From Anthoceros angustus (lineage: Eukaryota > Streptophyta > Anthocerotopsida > Anthocerotales > Anthocerotaceae), in contig VJWM01000025.1 in the NCBI GenBank assembly GCA_010909165.1, positions 3,038,001-3,102,000 on the forward strand: a stretch of 64,000 nt of DNA. Reading direction: 5' to 3'. Below the pieces are notes generated by a model. That model was given only the letters and a program-made list of their open reading frames with translations, had not been told where the DNA came from and searched no databases. Positions 43,166 to 55,049 of this stretch are shown here, in pieces. How positions within the stretch are numbered: position 1 is the stretch's first letter; the number at the start of each line of letters is the position of its first letter. Made by a program: the position numbers and the translations under genes.

Positions 43166-46100
43166 TTAAGTGACATGGGAGGAAAGGGGATGTCGGGCAG
43201 GGACAGGCGTTGTCGGGTGATGGAGATGGCGTACCTCGGTGATGGCGCCCAGCGCGTCGAATACGGGGAGCAGGCGGTCCATCAGGTTGCTCACCTCCGC
43301 CTTGCTGCCCAGCGCCTTCTCCGTGTCGTCTGCGGATTTGAAGCTTGCGTCCAGTTTCCCGCGTGACAGCCTGGGGGAGTGGTCGCAGCGGACGGGGTCA
43401 GGGGGCGGCAACTTGTGTGGGAGAGATGAATGCAGGGCAGGGCAGGGCAGTGGGGGGTCACTTGCTAACCTCTTCTCCAAGTGGATGTACAAGATCTCTA
43501 GGCTGTGTTCCACCATGTATAGGAGGGACGTGACCAAACTGTCCTTCACCCCGGCAGCACTGCACATCTCAATCATGGCCAAGAACCTCCTGTGCAACCG
43601 GAACACGACGTGCTTCAGTTTTACGACGTCACCACAGTGCAGGTCTGAGGAGCACCCTGTGACGGCGCTGCTTACCTTTTGCGGAGGGTGTCTCCTGCGT
43701 CTGCCTCCTCCTGCCTGCCGTAGGCCTTGATGATGAGGTCTACTTCGTGCCTTGACAACTCATTTACATCTTCCAGCTGCACAGAGGAGGAAAATGAATA
43801 ACAGAGGGAGGGAGACTGAAACTGAAACCCTTTCACAGCAAGTAACACAGAAGATGGATATTCAATGGATCCCTCACCTTGGCCAGAAGCAATGTCTTCT
43901 CCTCCAGAGCAGACTCCAAATCCACGGTGGACTGGTGTAGCAGTTCGCTCACCAGCTTCAGCGTGGGTTGCCTCTGCCTTCCGAGGTTGTATTGTGCCGC
44001 AGTAATCTTCGGTTCAGGAACCTGTCGGCCGCCCGGGAAGGAAAAGGATACATCAATCATCTACGCTATCCAATAACATGTATCAGATTACCGGATGAAG
44101 AACGGGACTTACGTCTGGCCTGCTAATATGCAATCGGAGCCCTTGCTTGGCCACCATAGAGTAGAGGAATGTTATCAGGTTGCACCTAATTCTTGCTACC
44201 AACAGCTCCATCTTGTGTACACCCTGCCACATGACAAGACCCTTTCATGAGATGCACCAGCCTAAAAGCACCACTCAGTACACCTCGAGTCAAATCTACC
44301 TCTCGATCCGCTGCTGTCAGGTCTGGGTTCCTTTCAGTATATCGGATGTGCTTGACGACTTCGCTCCGTGTCTCTGAATCGGGAGAGAAGTATACATAGG
44401 CGAGGTTGAAGAGACCCTGGGTGAACCCAAAATCTGAAGACTCCGCAAGTGGCCAGACCTGCATCAAAACAAAAGCACTTGGTCAGGAGTGGAGCGGATC
44501 AGTAAGGAATGGGTGAAGCGAAAAAAAACATACCCACGGACATACCTTTGCCAATATGGCTGTAACCAGATGAACTTCCTCCACATCAGCGAGTTCCACC
44601 CCTTGAACATCATGCCTCAGGATTCGCTCCAACAATCCTTGGTGTACCTTACAGAACTCCAAAATCTCCAGCGCCACCTCGTCTTGTCCCTGGAAAGATA
44701 TAGGTCCACAGGTTGGGTAAATGCCATCAAGAGTAGACACGTCTCTCTGACTCGTGCAAATCATCGACCGGGTCCGCCGGTATCCTGTGGAAACGCCACC
44801 CCGAAAGAAAAAAGGAGCAGAACTGGCTGCCTGGGATGGAATACACAGTAGCAAATCAAAAGCTTACTTTCTCAATAGTGGCGGAGGCGTCAACAAGCGA
44901 AGTGAAGCATAACACAAGACGAAGAACCGGAGCCACAATTTGATGTTGCCTGTCATGCTGTGATGGCAGCCCAATGCCAATTTTCACAGTTTGCTCCCGC
45001 TTACCTTCCTGACAAACAATTTATCCCACGCCATTATCGCATGCTTGAGGCAATATATACAACATTATAGGCCCAAGTCCCTGGCCATCTACCAACTCTA
45101 GATTTAAGAGTAAATTCGACAGTCAGATGTAAAAGACAAGAAACTCTGGGGTTTCTCTCTTACCGTCAACTGGACATCTATGGCTCGGCAGGCCGACAGG
45201 CTCCTCAAAGCACCCATGGCGAAGAGTGCTTGTGTTCCACGTTTTTTCGAGTTGTAGCTAACTCGCAAAAGTAGAGCCAGTTCCGCTTCAACTGTATACA
45301 GGCGTCGCACTGAATCGGGGGATGGTATGAGAATCGCCTGTCGTCAACATAACATGCCCCATGCTTTCTCATATTAGATTAGCCCAGACAACTCAGAGGC
45401 ACAACGTCGAAATCCCTTTACACCTCAAGCTTACTCTAGCTGTTGCAAGCATAACAACATTTCGAAGAGAAAACCTAGCTCAGAATGGACGCTAGCGATA
45501 TGTTTAGCAAATGCAACACGCTGAGCCCCAAAAAAACACACCTAAATGCGAAGACAGAAAAACAGATAGCCCTGTCGCACCTGGTACGAGTTGGAGCTAA
45601 CATCAGCAAGACATGATTGCAGCAAGCCACGACTCTGAAGTTGGCTTAAAAAAACTTGTTGCCGATCTGCCGCTATTAAGGCATCAAGGACATAAAATGC
45701 AATAGCCTTGCCCACTTCAGTACCATGCATCGCATCCCTTGCTACCTGTGAGGCCAGTCGAATTAAGGAAGGCCCAGTAGTAAGAAACCACACTCGACAC
45801 CAAGCATCTTGAAGAGAACTCATCTGCTACGACAATGGATTCAATCATTTTAAAGAGCGTGGCACATGCACCACACATACTAACATACCACATCGACAAG
45901 TGCCGTTGCTTCTTGTTTGAGAATTGTGAAGTTCCCTTGGGCTAGCTCTGTTTGCTCTCGGTCAAGCTGAACATTCCAAAATATTTTCATGACTCTCAAA
46001 GTGATGCGTTCTCAGCAATAAACTATTCAAGCAACAGAAAGACTTCGCTCCCAGCAATGGAATGACTTGCTGTCTACCTTTTCAATCTCGGCATCCTCCT

Positions 46101-49100
46101 CTCCTTCGCGCCCATTCATCAGGAGGGTTTGCATCACAGACACAGGGAGATCATGATTTACCATCCCTTGTGAATAACGGAAGTACCTTACCAGTGTCGC
46201 ATACTGCCTGAACAAGCCAACATAAGAGATTCTGTCAGGAGAGGCAACTAACAGTACTAGTCTCAACTGGATACCACAAAATTTACATGGAACTTACCGC
46301 CTGCGCAGATTTTCAGATGATTCAGGACGCAGAATTGCAGCAATCAGTTTTGACAGTATAGTATGACATGCACTGTTGGAAAGGCGCACAGTTGATAAAA
46401 GATCAAGGTATGTGACATCATCTGTGCTTTCACCCTCTCCAGGAGATACAATACTGAGCTCTTGCAGCTTTGCCATGGCTGTCAGGACCAACTGCAAGTT
46501 CAAAACATCATTGAGACTAATGCACAACAAATTTTTCTGCTCACGGCCAACAAAAACTAATCCGTGCAACTACAGGGCACCATGCATCTAGGAATCAGCT
46601 TTCACCTGGCAAAGGGTGGAAGCCATTCGCAGTGAGCAATCTGATGATACGGTTGCGCTTAATGCCGCATCCAGTATTCTGCAAAAGAGACGAGACAATC
46701 AGTCTTCAGAGCAGTTATCTTGACAGCAAGAGCTGCAGCCAAGACAACTTACTCAAACAGAATTTGTGGTCGACTGCCCAGAAACTCAAATCTTCTTGAA
46801 ATGGCCACCTGTCAGGAATGGCAGCAAATGAATCCTTCATACACCTGGGAGTCCAGAACTAAGGCACCATTTGGTCACGTACCACCATCACAGCAACGGT
46901 GTTACTCACCTCAACTAGCTGGGTCCACCCAACTAGCATATGCACTTGCGCTGCCTGCTCTTCAAGATTGATATTCCTCTTCCAGGCCCATCTGATGAAT
47001 TGCTTCACTGCTTCTCTCAACTCTGCTTGCCGGTGCCCATTAGCCAGAATATTGTGGTGCAATTCAAGCCTCTTGTACTCCTGACAGTTCCGCGAATGCA
47101 TTACACATAGAGTCACAAGCTTAAGGTGCAAAGAAAAGAATAGACACCAACCTGCCACAAGCTATCTCTTAGTGCAGTAATATCAATCAGTCGGTCCCCC
47201 CTCTCAGACAATCGATATACACCACCCATGTCCACTGTCGATGTATTGCTAAGCAACTCATCCACCTGCACAAATTATATCAAGCCACAAGTCAGCACAG
47301 CATTGTCAATGGATTCTTGACACTTAAAAGTCCCACCAAGATCCTTCCTACCGAATCATACCTTGAGATCGTCTTTCAAGCCCTGCAATTCTGGTGGAAA
47401 TTCTGTATCAATCTCAGGCAGCTGGAACATAACAATGTCAAGCAACTCCAATACCTGCAAAGACGACCACCTTAAGATGAAAGGCCACGAGACCCTTCAA
47501 GCTGCTAGAGCAACATGTCATTAACTCGTATCAGGCATCAGTATCAGGCATTGCCAGAAAACTGGAGTTTTTCCTTTAACCACGCCCTCAGGGAGAGCAG
47601 CAGCACTTGTTTGTAGCTCTGCAACGAAAAATCAGGTATCCAGACCTACCTTGATCTTCAAAATAACGTCAGAGGATGAATATGTGAGCCTCAGAGGCAC
47701 CACGGACGAGAGAATGCCATTCTCAAATCCAGGCAGGTCCCGCAAAAACAAATGGGCTAATACACGTCGGCAGCTTTCACGATGTATAGCCACATCAGTA
47801 TCAGCCAAATGAAGCTCCAGGGCAACAAGTTTAAGCAACCAGGCTCTCTGCGAAAAATGTTAAAGGTTTAATGAGAGCAGATGTCTTCCAGGTTGCAAAC
47901 CAACTGGAAGCCTATCAGACCACCAAGCTAAGAATACCTGCTGCAGATTGCTCACGCGAAATGCCTGATCGTCACTCCGGCCAGGGAGGGAGGCAGACGC
48001 GAAACTATCAAGATGCTGCAAGATGCACATTATGACCACATGGCCCGAAGTCAACCAAAGGAAACGGCGGGAGGACTCACTAGGAGGACAGGATTGTAAG
48101 TTACTTTTGAAAAGAAATCATATTTCTCTGAGCGTAAGAGGTCCACAGTTGCTCCACTTGTTACTGGATCCATGCAGAGCTCATACAGCAACTGCCAAAC
48201 CAAACAATCTACCAACTGATTAAAATCCACTAAGTTTCAAAAAGCAAAGCAACAACTGATAACGTCAAGACCTCCAGGTCATTCACTTTGAGGATCTGAA
48301 TCAAATCAAAAAAAAAAAAAAAAACAGGTTATAAAGATTACCTGAAACCCAAGCTCATGGAGTATATAATTTACTTCAGGCCTTGATAAGGTATCAAGCA
48401 TGTCTAGTACCACGCGTAAACAGCTGCGTTGTGAAATTGGATATGAGTACATGGTCAACCCACAACGACTAAGTGACCAAATCAAATGAGACCCTGCACC
48501 TGTACTGGCGCTTTGGCTCCAGTACACTCCTAGAGGGTTGGTCGACATCAAATCCAAGTAGCAAAAGTGTTATGTTGAGGTTAGACCCATTTAAGTTCTC
48601 AATTAAAAGCTGCAGAACAACAAAAGGGTAGACATTAAAATCAGCCCAGGAAACGAAGTCTGGATTCGAGAAATAGGAGGAAATAACTTAAATTTTTGCT
48701 AGCATATGACTCACCCTAAGAATCAGGGAACCAGTGTCATCCTCAGAGCTTTCTGCAGCATTCAAATCCTGAATGCGTGCCTCCAGACAGGCTGCACAGT
48801 CTTCTACAAGATATGATGCAGCACCTGCTTCCAGGATAATGGGTACCAGCTGTGGGATACGTGCACTACAATACCAATACAATTCAGCTCAAGATTCACC
48901 CTAAACACGATTTGGCTCAAGCATGTGAAAAAACATCCCACACAAAACTATGTGCTCCGCAGGACCAGTGAAAATGCCATAGGAAAGCTCCACTACAACC
49001 CATGCAACTGGAACATTCAAGACTCAAAACCAAATGAGCTGGAGTCTGATTACCTTAAAAGGTTCATGATCTGAACAGAATACTGCTGAATCATGGGCTG

Positions 49101-52100
49101 GGGATCGTAGCGGACATATTCCAACAGAGCTATGATTTGTCGGGCATCATGAGTCAGTATTACATCCACCGCCTGCACACAAGAAACATCCGCAACACTT
49201 AAACACTCAAATCCTTGTGCCAAATGCCAGGTGCACATCCCTTTGGACACTTCCAAGACAATGGGGACTTGCCTGATAAGCCGGACGCCAAAAATCTGCA
49301 ATCAGGGTATCTTTTGATAAAGCAAGAAGAATGAGTTGAAGACTAAGCTGCACTGCTTCTTCCAAATAGGGGCCATATAGTTGGCTGGTACGTTCTTCAA
49401 AAAGCCCATTGACCCTCACCATTAGAATACCCATTATGTTTCTGAAAATAACTTTGCCACTCATGAAGTCCTGCAAAAGCGGCATTTGACTTTGAGAATA
49501 TCATTCAACACCATGCTCTTGGTTCCAAATTAGCCCTTGTAGCAAATTCATAGTAGACCTTCATAAGCTCCAACGACGGCAACTGCAGACGAGATCCTCC
49601 AGCAGCTTGACTTCCCATGGTGGTTCCACTACTTGACTGTACCACTTGGTCTGCATTGTTCCGGATATCGTCTTCTGACAACTTATACATGCTCAGCATA
49701 CTGCCAACCCACCCAGAAGCATCCAGGCAAAAAGCAATGAGCACACAGAATCTTGGATACACACTCTGCAGCAGAAGAAAGAATCCATGTGGCACTTCCA
49801 CAACATAGATGGTAGCACCAGGGGCTATCAACTAGTAAGCTAGCAACTCAAAGTGGCCAGAGTAGTACCCTCACGTTTGAAAATGTCGAAGTGCTGCAAC
49901 TACAAGCTGCCATTTCTCTACTGGATCGGCATAGGCCCTTTGAGCATATGGAGCGAACACCTGATCACGAACAAATCTAAAAATGCCTATGTACCTGGTA
50001 CCAAATGCACACTCAGCATCTTCGCAGCAGGCAGTGAGTCCTTTCAAACTGTCTACAAAATCACTAGAACGCCAGAGCAAAAGCTTCTACAACAAAATTA
50101 GATCTGTTGTCAAGATAAAACCTAGAACAGGCCCCAACATACCTATGACCTTTATCAGATTGATCAATGTCACTAGCAATAAGAACATTCAGCAGCTCCA
50201 GGTAGGACAATGTGGATGGATATTCTTCCAAACGAGCTTCCACTTCATTCAGTTCAAATGCCATATCATGAGTCTGGAGCATATGAAAAAAGACAGGTAT
50301 AAGCAAACGCACAGTCATGCCACATTCAAAGTGCAGGTTCCAGGAGTCAGACTCAAACCCAAGCTGGCCTTGAGAACAGGGGAATATGTTCCTTCACCTT
50401 TGACTGAATATGAGTGAGATTTCCATCAGCAACTGCTGGTGCTGCAATAACTGGAAGATCGTACTGCTCCAGATACCTCCACACCTTGTCTCTTAGAACA
50501 GGTGATACAGGTACAAATGCTGTAATGGCACTGCGGAGGGCCCCCTGAAAACAGGACATGCTGGTGAGTGAAGACACTCGAATTTGAAAAAACTGTGGCC
50601 TGATTGAAGCTTCCAGTCAGGAGTACCTTCAGGCGAGGAGGCACATTTTCCCAAGGTAATAACTTGAACAGAGGTTCAATGTCGACAAACCACTGCGTTC
50701 TTTCCACCTCATTTCCTGACTCCATGACCTGCAATCCAAGCACTAGAATCAAGAGGGATCATATGGAAGCGAAAAGAACAGAAGATTCACAAAACACAGG
50801 AGACTCCAGAGCTGCCATTATATACCTGCCGTAGCACTCCTAAGTAAGCCTCCAATGCCCTAGCATCACCTTCTGGAAATGAAGGTAGCAGTGCCCCAGC
50901 GGTCTGCTTCCTCTGCCTAAATTGCTGTTCATACACAATGAGCGAATTGAATAGCGTGTTCCACCCCAAAGACCTAATTGATTTGTTTTGCATCAGCTGA
51001 TACACCCTCTTTGCTCCATTTTCACTTGAGGCCTGCATAACCAGGCAGCTTTAGTTGGGCTGTGTGGTAATGCACTTAATTCGAGTCTCCAGCATGCACG
51101 TGTGTAGAGAGGGTACATACCAATGCAGTCAGCATATGCAAGAAAGCCACCAAAGTGACATAGCTATTATGGTCTTCACCAGCAAATCGCACAAAATTCC
51201 AGATGACTTCATTGTCAACCATGAGCTCTGCTTCTCTCTGCAACACAGAACAGCAATTTGCAACATCAGTTGTGACTGACGTTGAAATGCTATCATACAC
51301 CTGGAACGTCAAAGCTCAAAATGTATACCTGATAAAGTTCAGCTAAGAGTTCCAGCAATGACACAAACGGCTTTCCTTGGGCTGGGGCCTGCTGTTCGCC
51401 CCTACCGTTGTCTTCTGCAACTGGGACATTTGATTCATTGTCAAAAGCATCGGCGGACATCAATTCTAGCTCCTTGAGCTCCCGGACCTGTAGAAACTTG
51501 CTTCAGAAACTGGAATCCAGAGAATGAACTGTGGGGGACACTCAAACAGCGGGGAAACAAAACAGGAAAACACATTTAAAACAAGGGAAGCTGAACCACC
51601 TTGTCCCGTCCAAGGGGTTGCGACAGAAAGCTGGTCAGAAGCTTGTGTAGATAGGCACTAAATATAAACAATAGGTCCTCCTCGTCATTCTGGTAAACAG
51701 TGAGACAAGGGCGGTCATGAGATATGAGCTAATCAACATCCGTGTTGAACTCCTCAGTACTTTTCTTGAGATAAGTGGACACATCTCATTAAGATGCAGA
51801 GACATAAGACAAAAGAGGCCAACCTGAAAGGCAGCAGTTCTGACTACTCTGTTGGTCAGAAAGTCAAAGACATCATGTTCACAGGCACGATTGAGGCAGA
51901 CTGCTGCATTTGCTTCGTCCTCTGCAGGACTAGCTACCACCCCAGAAGTAAGCACCAGAAATACAGCCCACACTAATCTGATGACTCCAGTAAAACCCTC
52001 TGTCATTGCATCAAGGCCAGTTCCAACCACCTGCAGAGTAAAGTAGGTTACATTCGCTCACACAATTATACAGCACACTACTGTTTTCCTAAACACAGGA

Positions 52101-53766
52101 AATTTCACCAGCTCTTGAAAGCTCCGACGAAAAGCTGCATCAGGAGCAAGTACAGCTGCCATATCTTGACCTCCCCCGAAGGCATCAGACAGCAACGAAA
52201 TGACCAGGCTGAACATAATCGTGTACACAATCTGAAAGTAGTTTAGACACGCTTAGTACCCAATACAACGTTGGCACTGCAAGACGGCAAGCCGGAGTGA
52301 CCTGCTTGAGGCTCAATTGGAGTATTGAACTCAAAGCCATTCCATACAACTGAAAGCAGTAAGGAACCAGTCAAAAAGATACCTGAAGTTTCACAGGATC
52401 TTGAGAGATGCTTGGATCTGCAGAGGTGTCCTTAAGTAGATTGTACAAGTCTTTTGCTTCTGTTGGACCTAGAGAAAGCAGCGCATTAATCTGTCAATGA
52501 CCAGCAGGATATCAAACGAGCAGCCTGGAACGACTATGAAGAACTGAAAGTGCATACAGGACGTGTGCTAGTGCATACTTATGCGAACGATCAGGCAGGT
52601 GTAGACAAGGCACTGACTGAGGTTTAACCTCTCCCTCTGTGCAATATCATGTCGCAAAACAAGAGACCCTCGTGAATCTATCACATAGGGCTCAACTCCA
52701 GGCCCCCCCAACCCGGCTGGCTCTTCTCGGTTTAGTTCCTTCCAGAGCGGAACACAATTTGTTAGATACCCCAAACAGAAACCGAATGCATAAATCTCAG
52801 AGATTGTCAGGCAATCGATACCTTGATTAACTGCACAAGCCTATTTCGCAGCCCCGTCAAGAGCAAACCTTCAACGTATTCCCGTACTTCAGCAAGCACA
52901 TCAGGATCCAGCTCTTCGTCCAGCACCACAGTCTGAAGCCACGCAATCCATCAAAATAACAGAAGACGCTCAATCACCAAACGATCGGACTGGACCGGCC
53001 AGGAAAACATCTCTTAGATAAAGCTTGCTTCGTGGAGCTCACTCTAAGCAGCAGCAGCAACGTTGTGATAAGAGCCCTCCTCTCAGCGAAGCGGAGACCA
53101 GCTGCAAGCCGCAAAACTTCCAGAGGATCCCTATGTTGAAGATTGCACTGGCGAAAGCAGGCATCGCAATTCAGCGACGTACATCCATGAACACAATTCC
53201 CCGAAAATCAAAAGCGGCATATCAAGCTTACAATCAGTACCTCTTGATGCGCATGTACCAGGAGACCCACACAATGCAGTTCATTAAGGTGAAAGTCGTC
53301 ACTGAGCTTGATAGCCTTCCAGAGCAAGCACAAAACAAAACGATCGTCAGCTGCCGCACATTGAAAAATTGGGTACTTGGGCCTTAGATACGTGGCTCAC
53401 AATTTGTGCATCCTGATCGTCCAGTATAGCCGGTGCAGGTCCAGCATTGGGTAGCCTGACCTCTTTGGAGATCACTTGCGCCCTATCCTCCACTTTGGGC
53501 CCCTAAAGGCATTCCATTCACAAAATTGACTCATTAGGCTAGGAGCTCAGGGATTCCTCAGCTGCAAAAACTGACAAACGTCGTCCATCAATTGGCAGTA
53601 GCAACAACCAGGGAGGTGGAATACACACCGGGGCCTGCAGGAAGGTCTGGAAGTCGGGCAGGAAGATGTGCAGGACGTGGGCGAGCTCAGCTCGGTCATG
53701 TGGGGTGAGACGCGAGGCCGATAGGGCCGCCTCGACCGTCGCTTGCAGCCGCTGGTAGGTCCCCAT
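43166..53766 (-). CDS. NUP205: Nuclear pore complex protein NUP205
   Basis: NUP205 is a giant alpha-solenoid scaffold of the inner ring of the nuclear pore, binding NUP93 and NUP35. The gene covers 10.6 kb with some 35-40 small exons. The start is MGTYQRLQATVEAALSASRL at 53766, followed by LAHVLHIFLPDFQTFLQAP. Typical plant NUP205 phrases follow in order: VEDRAQVISKEVRLPNAGPA (53410-53505), ELNREEPAGLGGPGVEPYVI and LVLRHDIAQRERLNLSQCLV (52580-52740), GFTGVIRLVWAVFLV (51940-52000), LGWNTLFNSLIVYEQQFRQR (50910-50990) and WRYLEQYDLPVIAAP (50440-50490). Later blocks are QDEVALEILEFCKVHQGLLE and VEEVHLVTAILAKV (44550-44700), and near the end VKDSLVTSLLYMVEHSLEIL and LMDRLLPVFDALGAITE (43230-43560). 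The 3' end at 43166 is the first stop; a donor at 43236 could instead lead to one more short exon. No inactivating change was seen in the blocks read. Confidence 0.9.
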
Positions 53767-54487
53767 AGCCGCTCCCGTCGCGGCACTCCACCTGATGCTT
53801 CAAATCATGCCAAGGGTTTCTTGTTCGTGCTTGCAGCAGGCGGGAATTCGTTGAGTATGCTCAAAAACTAAGGACTTCACTTTCTACCAACTCACGACAT
53901 TGGGGAGCTTTCGTGGTTCGCCATAGACCGCTCCCAAGTCGCGTGTGTGCGTTGTACCTATCTGAACGAACTCCTGGAACACACATCATCCACCTCCAGC
54001 GGATCATCGGAATTTGGAGATGGAGGCCTGATGTTTTTTCATGGAAGACGTCTCGAGACGCTTTCAGATGCACTGCCGACTCGCCGTCACAATTTCACAG
54101 CACATAGAACAAGAGGTGGAAAGATCTCGCTCACAAGGCAGTTCCAGTCGGACCTTTACTCAAATGCAAAACTGTAGAGGTGCGATCATCACGCTGCAGC
54201 GGAGAAGAAATTATTCGATCTCAACACTGGATGCACATTGCAAGCCTCTCATGCAACCCGCTTGCCAAAATCCAGCACTAGCAGATCACATCCTTAAGAT
54301 GCACATCAAATAACGGAAGCCTGTGCCGCATGATCAACGCTGGATGCATCCAATACGGAAACAAATCATCCGCCGGACAGCGTCCACTCGGCCAACTCGC
54401 TAAGCGCAATGAAGGCTCTCATGGACCTATCCTGTGTCAATGGTGAGCTTTTTTAGGAGCTGGTGTTGTTGCCTGCAGAATCCGAAT
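53767..54487. other. Region between NUP205 and the ATP synthase e gene
   Basis: These 720 bases lie 5' of NUP205 and 3' of the subunit e gene, both on the minus strand. Short frames exist but none has a recognisable motif. The NUP205 promoter and the 3' UTR of subunit e must be here. Confidence 0.4.
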
Positions 54488-54777
54488 TCATGTAGTCAGC
54501 TCCTGAAGCCAAGCACAGGACGCAGAAGCGACACAGAAACAAGTGGCGATCGAGGATCATACCTTGAGATAAGACAACTTCATTCGTCCATACAAAACTC
54601 CGACAGTCAGAGCTGACACCCGTGCGACCTGCACTCAGAAGCACACTCCTCCCGTCAGACCTCTGCTACCGAACGACAGAATGCGTAGTAGAATTTGAAG
54701 AAGGCAAAGACGTAGCTCACTAGTGCCAGAGTGCTTGTGCCGGAGTAGGGCCCGGAGATGCCTCCAGCGCCTGCCAT
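54488..54777 (-). CDS. Mitochondrial ATP synthase subunit e-like small protein
   Basis: Exon 1 (54721-54777) encodes MAGAGGISGPYSGTSTLAL and stops at a gtgagc donor. Exon 2 (54563-54628) encodes VARVSALTVGVLYGRMKLSY plus LK. A third exon from 54502 adds only ELTT before a stop at 54488, for about 45 residues. The run GPYSGTSTLALVARVSA, followed by a glycine-rich helix VGVLYG and a KLSYLK end, is the signature I know from plant F1Fo subunit e, a single-pass inner-membrane protein that helps dimerise the complex. Plant members usually run on with a Lys/Ala-rich, His-ended tail of about ten residues. That tail is missing here or lies in an exon I did not find. The gene is head to head with RPN2, 272 bases away. 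Confidence 0.72.
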
Positions 54778-55049
54778 CGCTGCCGAGCTCGTGCCGATTT
54801 GGGGGGGGAGGGGGGAATTGTTCGTAGCTGCGCCAAATGCACGCGCCTCCAGGGCAGTAGTATAAATACATGACTTTAGGGTTTAATATGTTATAGCATA
54901 CGCCCTCTCCAGCTATCGAGCGAGTGTTTTTTGTTTCTGGCCGGACTACCTGTTGGAGTCTGCCTGAGTCTGGCTGGAGTCTGGTCTGAGCCTGCTTCGC
55001 TTCTCCAAGACTTCAGCTTCGCTTCTCCACTTTTGGGAAAACTTTTGCC
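54778..55049. promoter_or_regulatory. Bidirectional promoter region of ATP synthase e and RPN2
   Basis: The 272 bases between the two start codons hold a TATA-like tataaatac (54870-54880), a telobox-like ttagggttt (54877-54885; plant ribosomal, proteasomal and mitochondrial genes often carry teloboxes) and a G-run (ggggggggagggggggaa near 54799). Three imperfect copies of ttcgcttctcca / gagtctg-type phrases lie in the RPN2 leader (54958-55030). Confidence 0.55.

Noticed and set aside
53861-54313. Overlapping small frames 5' of NUP205
   Set aside because: No conserved motif or splice signals; likely promoter and leader sequence.
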